Of a stretch of DNA of 7,556 bases, positions 7,332 through 7,556 are shown piece after piece; the first letter of the stretch is position 1, and every line of letters begins with the position of its first letter. Where the stretch lies: contig CALEZA010000025.1 of assembly GCA_937927965.1 (NCBI GenBank), positions 1 to 7,556 on the forward strand. Direction: 5' to 3'. Source of the DNA: an uncultured Candidatus Planktophila sp. Its GTDB lineage: Bacteria > Actinomycetota > Actinomycetes > Nanopelagicales > Nanopelagicaceae. A program made the translations under genes and the position numbers. The notes under the pieces were generated by a model that was not told where the DNA came from, ran no database searches, and saw only the letters and a list, made by a program, of their open reading frames with translations.

Positions 7332-7375
7332 TGCCCCACTAGGTAGTTCCGACCCTCGGCACTGCCTGAATCCAT

Positions 7376-7380
7376 GGAGG
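7376..7380 (+). promoter_or_regulatory. Ribosome binding site of the solute-binding protein
   Basis: GGAGG ends four bases before the ATG at 7385. The match is strong though the spacing is tight, and it supports the start that gives a typical signal peptide. Confidence 0.75.
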
Positions 7381-7384
7381 AAAA

Positions 7385-7556
7385 ATGAATCAGAAGCGTT
7401 TTCGCGCAGCAGGCGTAGTTGCCGCTGCAGCACTCGCTCTCGGCGCACTTGCAGGTTCACCTGCAGTTGCAGCTAAGCGCACAATCGTCGTATGGGCTGA
7501 TGAACAGCGTGGCCCACAGCTTCAGAAGTTGATCGACGGCAACACAACAATCGCAC
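7385..7556 (+). CDS. Secreted ABC-transporter solute-binding protein, family 1 (3' end outside window)
   Basis: Only the first 57 residues are present. They start with MNQKRFRAAG, then a hydrophobic stretch of Ala, Val, Leu and Gly to about residue 23, and GSPAVAA followed by KRT. This is a Sec signal peptide with probable cleavage after the Ala at about 30. The mature protein begins TIVVWADEQRGPQLQKLIDG, which resembles the first strand and helix of maltose/oligosaccharide-type binding proteins of ABC importers. There is no Cys and therefore no lipobox, unlike most binding proteins of single-membrane bacteria. The gene has its own candidate promoter and a strong ribosome binding site. Permease and ATPase genes would be expected downstream but are not visible. 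The sugar preference is an inference from the family. Confidence 0.8.
   Translation, partial: MNQKRFRAAGVVAAAALALGALAGSPAVAAKRTIVVWADEQRGPQLQKLIDGNTTIA

Noticed and set aside
7306..7356. Alternative pairings of ACCC, AGGGT and ACCCT as an attenuator before the solute-binding protein
   Set aside because: The arms are only four to five bases, part of them lies before the predicted transcript start, and no terminator hairpin with a T-run follows.
7374..7388. Tiny open frame MEEK whose stop overlaps the solute-binding protein start
   Set aside because: Four codons starting at an ATG that is itself part of the Shine-Dalgarno region; there is no own binding site, so it is most likely chance.
6933..7460. 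175-codon minus-strand open frame across the end of citA and the next gene
   Set aside because: It runs through a strong terminator palindrome, a promoter region and two well-supported genes on the other strand; the protein shows no recognisable domain.

Overview
The window looks like ordinary chromosome from a low-to-mid GC actinobacterium. By eye the GC content is in the mid-40s to high-40s percent. Several proteins belong to families I know mainly from Actinobacteria: DUF3027, DUF2530, a 127-residue cold-shock protein with a C-terminal extension, and the actinobacterial-type SerC and second citrate synthase. The gene set recalls Streptomyces and Mycobacterium, but the base composition is far lower and the genes are packed tightly (two TAATG stop/start overlaps, a 12-bp divergent gap, a 26-bp convergent overlap). 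This fits a streamlined lineage such as the freshwater acI group (Nanopelagicales). That placement is inference.

Layout, left to right. Positions 1-422 hold the 3' end of groEL (+), which overlaps by one base a DUF3027 gene (422-1087, +). After a 98-bp gap comes a cold-shock protein (1186-1569, +). It converges on a small two-helix membrane protein, DUF2530 (1580-1780, -). Only 12 bp away, a 12-helix MFS transporter runs divergently (1793-3055, +). Its 3' end overlaps that of a second, unrelated MFS transporter (3030-4181, -). That transporter is the last gene of a leftward operon pdxH-serC-MFS (about 6019 down to 3030). citA-type citrate synthase (6124-7239, +) runs divergently from pdxH and ends at a perfect 26-nt palindromic terminator. 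The window closes with the start of a secreted carbohydrate-type ABC solute-binding protein (from 7385, +).

Functionally, pdxH makes pyridoxal 5'-phosphate, the cofactor of SerC, so the leftward operon joins vitamin B6 salvage to serine synthesis. Its terminal transporter is translationally coupled to serC, which makes a role in serine or B6 transport conceivable but unproven. Citrate synthase opens the TCA cycle. groEL, DUF3027 and the cold-shock gene form a rightward stress/housekeeping group.

I see no mobile element, CRISPR array, tRNA, rRNA or phage signature, and no strong evidence of a new biological system. The points most worth a second look are the eroded RNP2 motif of the cold-shock protein, the missing lipobox in the solute-binding protein, a hairpin that encloses an alternative pdxH start, the coupled orphan transporter after serC, and a candidate leaderless promoter for the DUF2530 gene.
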